The position numbers and the translations under genes are program-made. Source: Bacteroides fragilis NCTC 9343 (GTDB lineage Bacteria > Bacteroidota > Bacteroidia > Bacteroidales > Bacteroidaceae). From it: 64,000 bases of DNA. The notes below the pieces were generated by a model. It did no database searches, was not told the origin of the DNA, and was given only the letters and a program-made list of their open reading frames with translations. Positions 9,182-17,919 of the stretch are shown in pieces. How positions within the stretch are numbered: the first letter of the stretch is position 1; each line of letters starts with the position of its first letter. The stretch lies in the NCBI RefSeq assembly GCF_000025985.1, contig NC_003228.3, positions 1,240,001-1,304,000 of the forward strand, written 5' to 3'.

Positions 9182-10279
9182 ATGGAAGATAACAAAATAA
9201 AAATTGGCATCACTCAGGGAGACATAAACGGGGTAGGATACGAAGTCATTTTAAAAACGTTTGCCGACCCCGTCATGTTGGAACTCTGTACACCGGTCAT
9301 TTACGGCTCTCCGAAAGTGGCTGCATATCACCGCAAGTCGCTCGATTTGCCTACTAACTTCAGTATTGTCAATACCGCTGCAGAAGCTGCCCACAATCGC
9401 CTGAGCGTGGTCAACTGTACGGATGACGAGGTGAAAGTAGAGTTCTCAAAACCCGATCCGGAAGCCGGTAAAGCAGCTTTGGGAGCACTTGAGAAGGCGA
9501 TAGAGGAGTTCAGGGAAGGCTTGATCGATGTCATAGTGACGGCTCCTATCAATAAGCATACGATTCAGTCCGAAGGATTTGCTTTTCCCGGACATACGGA
9601 ATATATCGAACAACGTCTGGGGAATGGTTCAAAATCACTGATGATCCTGATGAAAGAGGATTTCCGGGTAGCTTTGGTAACAGGACATATTCCGGTTCGC
9701 GAGATAGCCTCTTCAATAACCAAGGAACTGATTCAGGAGAAACTTGCCATATTCAACCGGTCGTTGAAACAGGATTTCGGGATTGGTGCGCCGCGCATCG
9801 CAGTGTTGGCACTGAATCCGCATGCCGGAGATGACGGATTGCTCGGTACGGAAGAACAGGAAATCATTTCTCCTGCTATTCAGGAAATGGCTGCCAAGGG
9901 AATCTTGTGCTATGGCCCTTATCCGGCTGACGGATTTATGGGATCGGGCAATTTCACCCATTTTGACGGAGTACTGGCCATGTATCACGATCAGGGATTG
10001 GCTCCTTTCAAGGCATTGGCCATGGATGAAGGTGTGAACTACACGGCGGGTTTGCCGGTGATACGCACTTCTCCTGCGCATGGCACAGCCTATGATATTG
10101 CAGGAAAAGGCGTTGCTTGCGAAGATTCATTCCGTCAGGCTATTTATGTAGCGATCGACGTATTCCGTAACCGCCAACGTGAGAAGGAAGCACATGCCAA
10201 TCCGTTACGTAAACAATATTACGAGAAACGAGACGACAGTGATAAACTGAAGCTCGATACAGTAGATGATGATATTTAA
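9182..10279 (+). CDS. pdxA: 4-hydroxythreonine-4-phosphate dehydrogenase PdxA
   Basis: Oxidises 4-phosphohydroxy-L-threonine in the DXP-dependent pyridoxal phosphate pathway, acting as a metal-dependent dimer with NAD(P)+. The metal-binding His residues are visible in PGHTEYIEQRLG, MYHDQGLAPFK and TSPAHGTAYDIAG. The N-terminal ITQGDINGVGYE matches the family start. Length (365) is slightly above E. coli PdxA because of a charged C-terminal tail. It lies 4 bases after the lipoprotein gene and 24 bases before the sigma-54 activator, in a probable operon. Confidence 0.95.
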   Translation: MEDNKIKIGITQGDINGVGYEVILKTFADPVMLELCTPVIYGSPKVAAYHRKSLDLPTNFSIVNTAAEAAHNRLSVVNCTDDEVKVEFSKPDPEAGKAALGALEKAIEEFREGLIDVIVTAPINKHTIQSEGFAFPGHTEYIEQRLGNGSKSLMILMKEDFRVALVTGHIPVREIASSITKELIQEKLAIFNRSLKQDFGIGAPRIAVLALNPHAGDDGLLGTEEQEIISPAIQEMAAKGILCYGPYPADGFMGSGNFTHFDGVLAMYHDQGLAPFKALAMDEGVNYTAGLPVIRTSPAHGTAYDIAGKGVACEDSFRQAIYVAIDVFRNRQREKEAHANPLRKQYYEKRDDSDKLKLDTVDDDI

Positions 10280-10303
10280 TCAGGAAGGGAGTTTAGTGCG
10301 AAT

Positions 10304-11530
10304 ATGACAAAAGCGGAAATACAACAGGTAAAACTAAGGTTCGGTATTATTGGTAACACTGAAGCTTTGACGCGTGCGATAGATGTTGCCATACAGGTGG
10401 CACCTACCGATTTGTCCGTGCTAATAACCGGAGAGAGTGGTGTCGGTAAGGAAAGTTTCCCTCAGATCATTCACCAATACAGTCGCCGAAAGCATGGACA
10501 GTATATTGCTGTCAACTGTGGTGCTATTCCTGAAGGAACCATCGATTCGGAACTGTTCGGTCATGAAAAAGGGGCTTTTACGGGAGCCATCGGTGAGCGA
10601 AAGGGCTATTTTGGTGAAGCCGACGGCGGAACTATTTTTCTGGATGAAGTCGGAGAATTGCCTTTGCCCACGCAGGCACGTTTGCTTCGTGTACTCGAGA
10701 GTGGGGAGTTTATAAAAGTAGGCTCCTCCAAAGTACAGAAAACGGATGTCCGCATTGTGGCTGCTACCAATGTCAATTTGACCCAGGCCATTGCAGAGGG
10801 ACGTTTCCGTGAGGATTTATACTATCGTCTCAATACGGTGCCCATCCAGATCCCTCCTTTGCGGGAGCGTGGAGAAGATGTGCTGTTACTGTTCCGTAAG
10901 TTTGCAAGTGACTTTGCAGAGAAGTATCGTATGCCCGCCATACAGCTGACCGAAGATGCCAAACGGGTTTTGCTGTCTTATTCCTGGCCGGGTAATGTGC
11001 GTCAGTTGAAGAATATCACGGAGCAAATCTCTATAATTGAGACCAATCGTGAGATTAATGCCCCTATCTTGCAATCTTATCTGCCTGCCCAGAGTACGCA
11101 GCGATTGCCTGCCCTGTTTGGTGTAAAGACAGGGAAGAGCTTCGAAAGTGAACGTGAAATCTTATATCAGGTCCTTTTTGACATGCGACAAGATGTGACC
11201 GAACTGAAAAAGCTTGTACACGAAATCATGTCCGAGCGCGGAGCGGTAACCTCCAATGTCGGTACGTTTTATACGCCGGCTCCGGTAGTAGCCCCTACAC
11301 CCTCAGTGCCTGCCATCATTCATCCGGTCAAGCCCAATTGTCCCGATGACGATGACATACAAGATACCGAAGAGTATGTGGAAGAGTCGCTTTCGTTGGA
11401 CGAAGTCGAGAAAGAAATGATACGCAAAGCCCTTGAAAAGCATCATGGCAAGCGAAAAAGCGCGGCAAAGGATCTTAATATATCCGAGCGTACCCTTTAC
11501 CGAAAAATAAAAGAATATGGATTGGAATAA
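10304..11530 (+). CDS. Sigma-54 dependent activator without sensory domain
   Basis: 408 residues. The AAA+ domain begins almost at the N-terminus (IGNTEALTRAIDVAIQVA) with Walker A GESGVGKES, the sigma-54 contact loop GAFTGA, and Walker B GGTIFLDEVGELPLP. The arginine-finger region (DLYYRLNTVPIQIPPLRER) follows. After a linker of about 90 residues rich in Pro and Asp comes a Fis-type helix-turn-helix (about 365-408, KRKSAAKDLNISERTLYRKI). There is no receiver, GAF or PAS domain, so its activity must be set by level, partner or the linker. It overlaps the longest possible lptE reading frame, and its stop lies 7 bases before the preferred lptE ATG. Confidence 0.93.
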   Translation: MTKAEIQQVKLRFGIIGNTEALTRAIDVAIQVAPTDLSVLITGESGVGKESFPQIIHQYSRRKHGQYIAVNCGAIPEGTIDSELFGHEKGAFTGAIGERKGYFGEADGGTIFLDEVGELPLPTQARLLRVLESGEFIKVGSSKVQKTDVRIVAATNVNLTQAIAEGRFREDLYYRLNTVPIQIPPLRERGEDVLLLFRKFASDFAEKYRMPAIQLTEDAKRVLLSYSWPGNVRQLKNITEQISIIETNREINAPILQSYLPAQSTQRLPALFGVKTGKSFESEREILYQVLFDMRQDVTELKKLVHEIMSERGAVTSNVGTFYTPAPVVAPTPSVPAIIHPVKPNCPDDDDIQDTEEYVEESLSLDEVEKEMIRKALEKHHGKRKSAAKDLNISERTLYRKIKEYGLE

Positions 11531-11537
11531 AAAGATA

Positions 11538-12038
11538 ATGCGAATTTCACTGCTGGTTTTCACACTGGTAGTAGGAATTTCGTGTACTGTTTCTTATAAG
11601 TTTAATGGTGGTAATATCAATTACGATAAGGTAAAGACTATCTCTATTGCTGACTTTCCTATTAAGTCGGACTATGTTTATGCACCGTTAGGTACTAAGT
11701 TCAACGAGGACCTGAAAGACATTTTCCTTCGTCAGACCCGTCTGAAACTGGTGAATAATAATGCCGACCTCGAGATTGATGGAGAGATTACCGGATATAA
11801 CCAGTATAACCAGGCTGTTTCGGCCGACGGATACTCTTCTGAAACCAAGCTGACCATCACAGTGAATGTTCGTTTTGTGAACAATACGAATCATGAACAG
11901 GACTTCGAGCAACAGTTCTCGGCCTTCCGTGTCTATGATTCGAGGGAGTTGCTGACAGCCGTTCAGGACGGACTGATTGCGGAGATGACCAAAGAGATTA
12001 CAGATCAAATATTTAACGCAACGGTAGCAAACTGGTAA
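11538..12038 (+). CDS. lptE: LptE-family LPS assembly lipoprotein
   Basis: LptE plugs the LptD barrel that inserts lipopolysaccharide in the outer membrane. The ATG at 11538 gives 166 residues with a signal peptide ending in VVGISC (lipobox). An ATG at 11517 would overlap the upstream gene by 14 bases and is less likely. The body matches the Bacteroidetes LptE form, with YKFNGGNINYDKVKTISIAD after the anchor and LTITVNVRFVNN in the sheet. It sits directly after the sigma-54 activator and 5 bases before a TPR gene. Confidence 0.88.
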   Translation: MRISLLVFTLVVGISCTVSYKFNGGNINYDKVKTISIADFPIKSDYVYAPLGTKFNEDLKDIFLRQTRLKLVNNNADLEIDGEITGYNQYNQAVSADGYSSETKLTITVNVRFVNNTNHEQDFEQQFSAFRVYDSRELLTAVQDGLIAEMTKEITDQIFNATVANW

Positions 12039-12043
12039 TTAGA

Positions 12044-12799
12044 ATGATTTCTGCTAACTTACAACAATGGATTCAGCATCCGGAAACGCTGAATAAAGAT
12101 ACTTTGTACGAGTTGCGAACGCTTGTCACACGCTATCCTTATTTTCAGTCACTGCGATTACTCTATCTTAAAAATCTATATTTGTTGCACGATATCTCTT
12201 TCGGTGCCGAGCTTCGTAAAGCCATATTGCATGTGGCTGATCGCCGGAAGCTGTTTTATCTGATTGAGGGTGAACGATATATTTTGAAACCTCGGAAAAA
12301 GAACGCACTTCCCGAAACAGAAGTTTTAGAGGAAGAGCCCAGCCTCGATCGTACGCTTTCCCTAATCGATGCTTTTCTGGCCACCGTGCCCGAAGAGGTT
12401 TCAGCCCAGACAAGCCTGGACTATGCAACGGACTATACCACCTATTTGCTGCAAGAAGACGATACACCGGAACTGGAAGAAACTCCCAAACTTCGCGGTC
12501 ATGAATTGATTGACGGCTTTATCGAAAGAAGTGAAGAAGAAACATCCATCCGTTTGCAACCGGCAGATGAAAATAAAGCTATCTCCGAAGAGGAAGAGAG
12601 CGAGACGCAGCATGAAGAAGATGAAGATGATAGCTGTTTCACCGAAACATTGGCCAAAATATACGTCAAACAGCATCGATATTCCAAGGCACTTGAAATT
12701 ATTAAAAAATTAAGTTTGAAATATCCAAAAAAAAATGCTTACTTTGCAGACCAAATCAGATTTTTAGAGAAATTGATTATTAACGCTAAATCAAAATAA
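12044..12799 (+). CDS. Conserved TPR-like cytoplasmic protein
   Basis: 251 residues without signal peptide. The N-terminal helical part (about 1-90) carries LVTRYPYFQSLRLLYLKNLY, a signature of a Bacteroidales protein found before secG. A very acidic linker (about 130-200) follows, and a final TPR-like helix pair (about 205-245, TLAKIYVKQHRYSKALEIIK). Function unknown. Four bases separate it from secG, so it is likely co-expressed with secretion genes. Confidence 0.75.
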   Translation: MISANLQQWIQHPETLNKDTLYELRTLVTRYPYFQSLRLLYLKNLYLLHDISFGAELRKAILHVADRRKLFYLIEGERYILKPRKKNALPETEVLEEEPSLDRTLSLIDAFLATVPEEVSAQTSLDYATDYTTYLLQEDDTPELEETPKLRGHELIDGFIERSEEETSIRLQPADENKAISEEEESETQHEEDEDDSCFTETLAKIYVKQHRYSKALEIIKKLSLKYPKKNAYFADQIRFLEKLIINAKSK

Positions 12800-12803
12800 C
12801 AAA

Positions 12804-13184
12804 ATGTACTTATTATTAGTTATCTTAATGGTTATTGCAGCCATACTGATGTGCTTCATTGTGTTGATTCAGAACTCAAAAGGCGGTGGTCTTGCTTCAG
12901 GGTTCTCATCATCTAACCAGATTATGGGTGTACGCAAAACTACAGACTTTCTGGAAAAAGCAACTTGGGGCTTAGCTGCATTTATGGTTGTGATGAGCAT
13001 TGCTACTGCGTATGTCGTTCCGACTTCTTCTTCTAAAACACAAGATGTCATTATGGAACAGGCACAGCAGGAAGAGCAGACCAACCCTTATAACCTGCCC
13101 GTAGGTACTACTGCACCGAAGACAGACGCTGCTGCTCCGGTTGAAGCACCTGCCACAGAAACTCCGGCTACTCCGGCAAACTAA
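12804..13184 (+). CDS. secG: Preprotein translocase subunit SecG
   Basis: Small SecYEG subunit that aids ATP-driven protein export. Two membrane helices (about 1-20 and 50-70) flank the conserved cytoplasmic loop NSKGGGLASGFSSSNQIMG. The C-terminal tail after residue 75 is extended and rich in Ala, Pro and Thr, a common feature of Bacteroidetes SecG. It is the last gene of the block and is followed by a strong terminator. Confidence 0.95.
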   Translation: MYLLLVILMVIAAILMCFIVLIQNSKGGGLASGFSSSNQIMGVRKTTDFLEKATWGLAAFMVVMSIATAYVVPTSSSKTQDVIMEQAQQEEQTNPYNLPVGTTAPKTDAAAPVEAPATETPATPAN

Positions 13185-13207
13185 CAACAGATTCTTTTTA
13201 AGAAACG

Positions 13208-13258
13208 ATAAGCGAAGCTGCAATTTCAAACCGAAACTTGCAGCTTCGCTTATTTTTT
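13208..13258 (+). terminator. Rho-independent terminator after secG
   Basis: A perfect 16-bp stem (13208-13223 with 13238-13253) is followed by TTTTTT. It closes the lipoprotein-pdxA-lptE-secG block. Confidence 0.93.
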
Positions 13259-13275
13259 GCCGTAAAATGCATCTT

Positions 13276-13311
13276 TTTGTTAGGCATACAAGGCAGATTT
13301 AGTTACCTTTG
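13276..13311 (+). promoter_or_regulatory. Promoter for the MFS/PqqD pair
   Basis: TTTG at 13276 and TACCTTTG (perfect TAnnTTTG) at 13304-13311 with a 24-base spacer, slightly longer than usual. The -7 box lies 43 bases before the MFS start codon. Confidence 0.55.
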
Positions 13312-13354
13312 TTCGCAATAACACTTTTACTAATTTCTGAGTTTAAATATTACA

Positions 13355-14743
13355 ATGACAGAACAATTGAAAAACAAATTGAGTGACTCCAAAACACTTC
13401 GTTGGAGTGTGCTCGCTCTGGTCGCGTTTACTATGCTTTGCGGCTATTTCCTCACCGATGTAATGTCCCCTTTAAAGCCTATGCTCGAGAAAGAGCTTCT
13501 CTGGGATAGTTTGGACTACGGATTCTTTACCAGTGCTTACGGATGGTTCAATGTATTCCTGCTCATGTTGATTTTCGGTGGTATTATTCTCGATAAGATG
13601 GGAGTTCGTTTCACCGGTATGGGAGCTTGTATACTGATGGTGTTGGGTTGTGGACTAAAATATTATGCTATCTCTACTACTTTTCCTGAGGGAGCTTTGA
13701 TTATGGGTTTCAAGACTCAGGTCTTTCTGGCGGCTTTAGGATACGCTATCTTTGGTGTCGGCGTAGAGATCGCCGGTATCACTGTCTCTAAGATTATCGT
13801 GAAATGGTTTAAAGGTAAAGAGATGGCTTTGGCTATGGGACTTGAGATGGCAACCGCACGTATCGGTACCACTTTGGCTATGGTGCTTACCGTTCCCATT
13901 GCCGATTATTTCGGCTATACGGATGAAAGCGGCAGTTTCCATACCAATATTCCGATGCCTATTTTGTTGTGCCTGATCATGCTGTGCATCGGTACTATCG
14001 CCTTTTTCATTTATACCTTTTATGATAAGAAACTTGACGCTTCTTTAGATGCTCAGGGAGAAGAACCGGAAGAACCGTTCCGTATGAAGGACGTTATGCT
14101 GATTGTCACCAATAAAGGCTTCTGGCTGATTGCTTTATTGTGTGTACTATTCTATTCTGCTGTTTTCCCCTTTATTAAATATGCAACCGACCTGATGGTG
14201 CAGAAGTATAACGTAGACCCTAAGCTGGCCGGAAATATTCCGGGATTACTACCGATAGGTACCATCTTCCTGACTCCGTTGTTTGGTACTCTTTATGACC
14301 GTATCGGTAAGGGAGCGACGTTGATGATTATCGGTGCCGTCATGCTGATTGGTGTGCATACTTTGTTTGCGCTTCCCATTCTGAACGTATGGTGGTTTGC
14401 CACTGTGATTATGATTGTTCTGGGTATTGCTTTTTCACTGGTGCCTTCGGCCATGTGGCCTTCTGTTCCGAAAATTATTCCGGAGAAACAACTGGGTACT
14501 GCCTATGCTTTGATTTTCTGGGTGCAGAACTGGGGATTGATGGGGGTACCTCTGTTGATCGGATGGGTGTTGAATACCTATTGCAAAGGTCCTGTTGTGG
14601 ATGGAGCGCAGACTTATGACTATACTTTGCCTATGGCTATCTTTGCTTGTTTCGGTGTTTTGGCTCTGATTGTAGCTTTAATGTTGAAAGCGGAAGACAA
14701 GAAGAAGGGATACGGACTGCAGGAAGCAAATATCAAAAAATAA
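13355..14743 (+). CDS. MFS transporter
   Basis: 462-residue major facilitator with about 12 hydrophobic segments split by a cytoplasmic loop near residue 235 (LDASLDAQGEEPEEPFRMKD). The first-half loop GGIILDKMGVRFTG corresponds to the MFS loop 2-3 motif (G-x3-D-R/K-x-G-R), and FGTLYDRIGKGATL is its second-half copy. Substrate is not readable from sequence. It has its own promoter and lies 6 bases before a PqqD-like gene, which may be a functional link or simple co-transcription. Confidence 0.85.
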   Translation: MTEQLKNKLSDSKTLRWSVLALVAFTMLCGYFLTDVMSPLKPMLEKELLWDSLDYGFFTSAYGWFNVFLLMLIFGGIILDKMGVRFTGMGACILMVLGCGLKYYAISTTFPEGALIMGFKTQVFLAALGYAIFGVGVEIAGITVSKIIVKWFKGKEMALAMGLEMATARIGTTLAMVLTVPIADYFGYTDESGSFHTNIPMPILLCLIMLCIGTIAFFIYTFYDKKLDASLDAQGEEPEEPFRMKDVMLIVTNKGFWLIALLCVLFYSAVFPFIKYATDLMVQKYNVDPKLAGNIPGLLPIGTIFLTPLFGTLYDRIGKGATLMIIGAVMLIGVHTLFALPILNVWWFATVIMIVLGIAFSLVPSAMWPSVPKIIPEKQLGTAYALIFWVQNWGLMGVPLLIGWVLNTYCKGPVVDGAQTYDYTLPMAIFACFGVLALIVALMLKAEDKKKGYGLQEANIKK

Positions 14744-14749
14744 CAGTAT

Positions 14750-15103
14750 ATGGCAGACGTGAAAGAGAAAATAAATCTTCTGGATGTAATTCCTTTCCGT
14801 AGTGAAAATATTACGGCCGAAAAGGGAAGCGATGGTACCGTTACCATTGCTTTCCCCCGGTTTAAATACGAGTGGATGCGGCGATTCTTGTTGCCTAAAG
14901 GAATGTCTGCGGATATTCATGTCCGGCTGGAAGATCATGGCACTGCCGTATGGGAGTTGATTGACGGAAAGAGAACCGTACGCCGGATTATTGAAGAGCT
15001 GGCAGAACACTTCAATTATGAAGAAAATTACGAATCACGTATTACGGCTTATATCACTCAGTTGCAGAAAGACGGATTTGTGAAATTAGTGATTGAGAAC
15101 TGA
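14750..15103 (+). CDS. PqqD-like peptide-binding protein
   Basis: 117 residues with the PqqD winged-helix (RiPP recognition) pattern: AVWELIDGKRTVRRIIEEL followed by a C-terminal helix and QLQKDGFVKL. In known pathways PqqD-type domains hand a precursor peptide to a radical-SAM enzyme. No radical-SAM maturase or precursor peptide is apparent nearby; the only neighbour in the operon is the MFS transporter 6 bases upstream. A related stand-alone role in Bacteroides is possible. Family call is good, function is open. Confidence 0.8.
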   Translation: MADVKEKINLLDVIPFRSENITAEKGSDGTVTIAFPRFKYEWMRRFLLPKGMSADIHVRLEDHGTAVWELIDGKRTVRRIIEELAEHFNYEENYESRITAYITQLQKDGFVKLVIEN

Positions 15104-15139
15104 TTGCATTACGATATACTATCGGAATATAATAAAGAG

Positions 15140-15227
15140 ACTCCGGCTGATTTAAAAATGAAGTGCACCCTAAAAGTTAAACATGAACTTTTGGGGTGCA
15201 CTTCATTTAAGATCGGCCGGAGTTTTT
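15140..15227 (+). terminator. Bidirectional terminator with a palindrome nested in its loop
   Basis: An outer 12-bp stem (15140-15151 with 15212-15223, one G-U pair) is followed by TTTTT and lies between convergent genes. Its loop is not the usual few bases: it is filled by a second, independent palindrome (see the repeat at 15156-15208). Confidence 0.75.
15156..15208. repeat. IS-tip-like inverted repeat pair inside a terminator loop
   Basis: TGAAGTGCACCCTAAAAGTT (15159-15178) and its inverted copy (15186-15205, one mismatch) face each other across 7 bases. The palindrome extends three A/T pairs outward on each side. The outer ends are TG and CA, and the TGCACCC...AAAAGTT core resembles the tips of IS150-group IS3-family elements as recalled. 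No transposase lies between them. It may be a collapsed insertion sequence or a very short MITE. Family assignment is inference. Confidence 0.5.
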
Positions 15228-15236
15228 GATTATGTT

Positions 15237-16292
15237 TTATTCTCCTTCTTCTCTATCTACCTTGATCAAGCCTCCTGTATCCGGGTTGAAAGTAACCTGA
15301 ACAGTCGATTTCTTATTGAAAAGCGCCGGAGCCAGATATTCGATGGTACCGAATTGTGTGACAGGAAGTTCTCCGTTAAACCATTGCTTTTTCCCCTCCG
15401 TTAGTGTTACTTGTGCTTTGCCGGGCACATTATAGGCAATGCCGTCCACCTTCTTTTTGCCATCGTCTTCCGGTACGTTGACGGTTTTCAGATTCTTCAG
15501 CGTGATATAAACCGGCTCTCCTGCAAGATCGTTATTAGCAACTATGCCCAGCTTCTTCGAAAAGCGGAAAGCTACTTCGTTGTCCATTTCCTTATCCGGA
15601 GTGAGGCGGATGTTGAATATCTTTTCGTCTTTATTCAAGGTACCCGAGAACATTTCGGTCATGGCAGCCTCTTGCTCTTCCAGGTTGGCGAGCATAATCT
15701 TCAGTTGCTCCCCATCTTTGGGCATGTTGTCTGCCTGTCCGCGTACCAGGGCATTTTTACTTTCACGAATGTTATAAATCTCTTTGGCAACCAACTCCGC
15801 CATTTTAGCCGTAGAACCTGCCATCAGAATCTCTTCGGTCAGAAAATCACGTGGATTTATCTTCTTTTTCTGTGTCGTGGCGGGTTGCATCGGAGCCGAT
15901 TTTTTAGGAGATAGCGGTACGTTGATTGATTTTACGATACCATCTTCGGTCAATTCTATTAGCGGAGCTACTGTTTTATCTTTCAGCTTGACAAAATAGG
16001 TATGTTCGCTATCGGGGATACCGACAGATTTTGCTTTGACGCTGACCAGTTCCCAATATTCCTGAGGCTCACCCGACACATCGGTCAACCGGAGATAACG
16101 GTCGGCATACTTGCTGAATTCTCCCGGAGTATATGTCACTTTATTGACTTTGACTTCAATATTGATTGCTGTTTTAGGAAGTGCATAGGTTACACCGTAA
16201 TCTTTTCCCCGGGTAACTCCCGCTGTAACTTCGGTCTGGGCATAAGCCGAGGTAGAGAGTAACAGCCCTGTCAGTATAATTAGCTTTTTCAT
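15237..16292 (-). CDS. DUF4831 family secreted protein
   Basis: 351 residues with a signal peptide (residues 1-18, ending AYAQ). It matches the Bacteroidales DUF4831 family in overall layout: YGVTYALPKTAINIEVKV near the N-terminus, a central DFLTEEILMAGSTAKMAELV segment, and a C-terminal beta region (ITLKNLKTVNVPEDD). Function unknown, likely periplasmic. A TAACTTTG -7 box lies on the minus strand at 16322-16329. It converges with the PqqD-like gene over a shared terminator. Confidence 0.8.
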   Translation of the reverse strand: MKKLIILTGLLLSTSAYAQTEVTAGVTRGKDYGVTYALPKTAINIEVKVNKVTYTPGEFSKYADRYLRLTDVSGEPQEYWELVSVKAKSVGIPDSEHTYFVKLKDKTVAPLIELTEDGIVKSINVPLSPKKSAPMQPATTQKKKINPRDFLTEEILMAGSTAKMAELVAKEIYNIRESKNALVRGQADNMPKDGEQLKIMLANLEEQEAAMTEMFSGTLNKDEKIFNIRLTPDKEMDNEVAFRFSKKLGIVANNDLAGEPVYITLKNLKTVNVPEDDGKKKVDGIAYNVPGKAQVTLTEGKKQWFNGELPVTQFGTIEYLAPALFNKKSTVQVTFNPDTGGLIKVDREEGE

Positions 16293-16364
16293 TTCCGGTT
16301 TATTTTAACTGGTTTAAAAAACAAAGTTAATGAAGTTATTTGGAAAATCATAAGTTGTTAACTT

Positions 16365-17876
16365 TTATTCGCTTACCAGACGCCAGGCCAATGGCAGATT
16401 GCTGATAATGTCTCCTGCCGTCATGCTGATAACGCCTTGCTTTTTGCGTGCGAAATCACCTGCCAGGCCATGTACATAAGTACCGATTTTGGCAGCTTCT
16501 TCAGCCGGATATCCCTGTGCGAGCAAAGCCAGCACGACACCTGTCAATACATCTCCGCTTCCGGCTGTTGCCATACCCGGATTACCCGTAGAGTTGAAAT
16601 AGCACTTGCCCGAGGGGGTGATAATTGCCGAATAGGCTCCTTTTAATATGATATGTACTTTGGCGGTTCGGGCCAGTTCACAGGCCTTCATCAGTCGTTC
16701 GTATGAGTTCTGGCATTTGCCCACCATGCGTTCCAGTTCTTTGGGATGGGGAGTCAGAATAGAGCCTTTGGGCAATGTGGTCAGTGCGTGGCGGTGGTTG
16801 GCCAATATGTTTAGTGCATCGGCATCCAGTACCAGAGGTGTCTGGCAACCACTGAGTTGTTCAAGCAGTGCAGCTTCGGTCTCTTCCGAGCGTCCGATGC
16901 CCGGACCGATTCCTACAGCCTGATAGTCATCCGTATCTGTAGGGCAGGCAAAGTAGGTATCGCTGGCATCCGATTCGATAATTGCCTCCGGAACCGAAAT
17001 CTGCAGGATATCATTGTTGCGTATAGGTGCATGGACTGTCAGTAAGCCTACACCCGAACGCATACAGGCGCGGGCTGCCAGTATCGACGCGCCTGCCATG
17101 CCGTACGAACCGGCAATCAGCAGAGCATGCCCAAAGTTTCCTTTGTGTGAGAAAGTGTTACGGGGTTTGATCAGAGCGTGTATTTCTTCCGCTTCCAATA
17201 AGGCATAATTGCTTTCCGTTTCTTCAATCGCTTCACGACTGAGGTTGATATCCAACAGTTTCCATTCGCCTACGAATTCGGAATTTTCGGCAAAGAGGAA
17301 AGCCAGTTTCGGCAATTGCAGGCTCAATGTCAATTGGGCACGGATGATATTGGCTTTTACATTAAATGTGTTCTCTTCCCCCATCAGTCCCGAGGGGATA
17401 TCGATGGCGACTACGGTGGCAGGCGATGCATTGATATATTTCACTACTGCCGCAAAACCGCCACTTAGCGGCTTATTAAGTCCCGAACCAAAAAGTCCGT
17501 CCACTACCAGATGATCCATTGTCAGGGTAGGAGGTACAAACTGTGTGCTTACTTCGCTGAACTTCACATTATCCATCATCTCTACCAGCTCCTTGTTGGT
17601 CTGGCAGTCGGCAGACAGTTCCCCTTTCGGGTTAAACAGATAGGCTTCGACCTTGTATTCCTTTTCCGCCAACATTCGGGCCACGGCAAGGGCATCTCCG
17701 CCATTGTTGCCCGGTCCGGCAAATACCGTGACGGGAGTTGTGATGTCCCAGCGTTCGGTGATGGCTTTGGTCAGTGCCTGTGCGGCCCGCTCCATCAGGT
17801 CGATCGATGCAATCGGTTCATGTTCTATGGTGTAAGCATCCAGTTTCTTGATGCTGCTACTTGGAAAAATCTTCAT
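16365..17876 (-). CDS. nnrD: Bifunctional NAD(P)HX epimerase / ADP-dependent dehydratase
   Basis: Repairs hydrated NADH/NADPH. The N-terminal YjeF-N (NnrE) domain, about 1-215, epimerises R- and S-NAD(P)HX and shows the loop GPGNNGGDALAVARMLAE. The C-terminal ribokinase-like NnrD domain, about 230-503, uses ADP to dehydrate S-NAD(P)HX and shows NPGMATAGSGDVLTG plus the LTPHPKELERMVG loop. Length (503) is normal for the fused form. A -7 box (TATCTTTG on the minus strand, 17908-17915) sits just upstream, partly between this gene and the end of the next. Confidence 0.95.
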   Translation of the reverse strand: MKIFPSSSIKKLDAYTIEHEPIASIDLMERAAQALTKAITERWDITTPVTVFAGPGNNGGDALAVARMLAEKEYKVEAYLFNPKGELSADCQTNKELVEMMDNVKFSEVSTQFVPPTLTMDHLVVDGLFGSGLNKPLSGGFAAVVKYINASPATVVAIDIPSGLMGEENTFNVKANIIRAQLTLSLQLPKLAFLFAENSEFVGEWKLLDINLSREAIEETESNYALLEAEEIHALIKPRNTFSHKGNFGHALLIAGSYGMAGASILAARACMRSGVGLLTVHAPIRNNDILQISVPEAIIESDASDTYFACPTDTDDYQAVGIGPGIGRSEETEAALLEQLSGCQTPLVLDADALNILANHRHALTTLPKGSILTPHPKELERMVGKCQNSYERLMKACELARTAKVHIILKGAYSAIITPSGKCYFNSTGNPGMATAGSGDVLTGVVLALLAQGYPAEEAAKIGTYVHGLAGDFARKKQGVISMTAGDIISNLPLAWRLVSE

Positions 17877-17919
17877 GGTGAACTTTCATTTTAAGTTTTT
17901 TGACCCACAAAGATAGCAA

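Noticed and set aside
15411..15914. Frame of 167 codons on the + strand inside the DUF4831 gene
   Set aside because: Shadow of the real minus-strand gene; no matching family pattern, promoter or signal.
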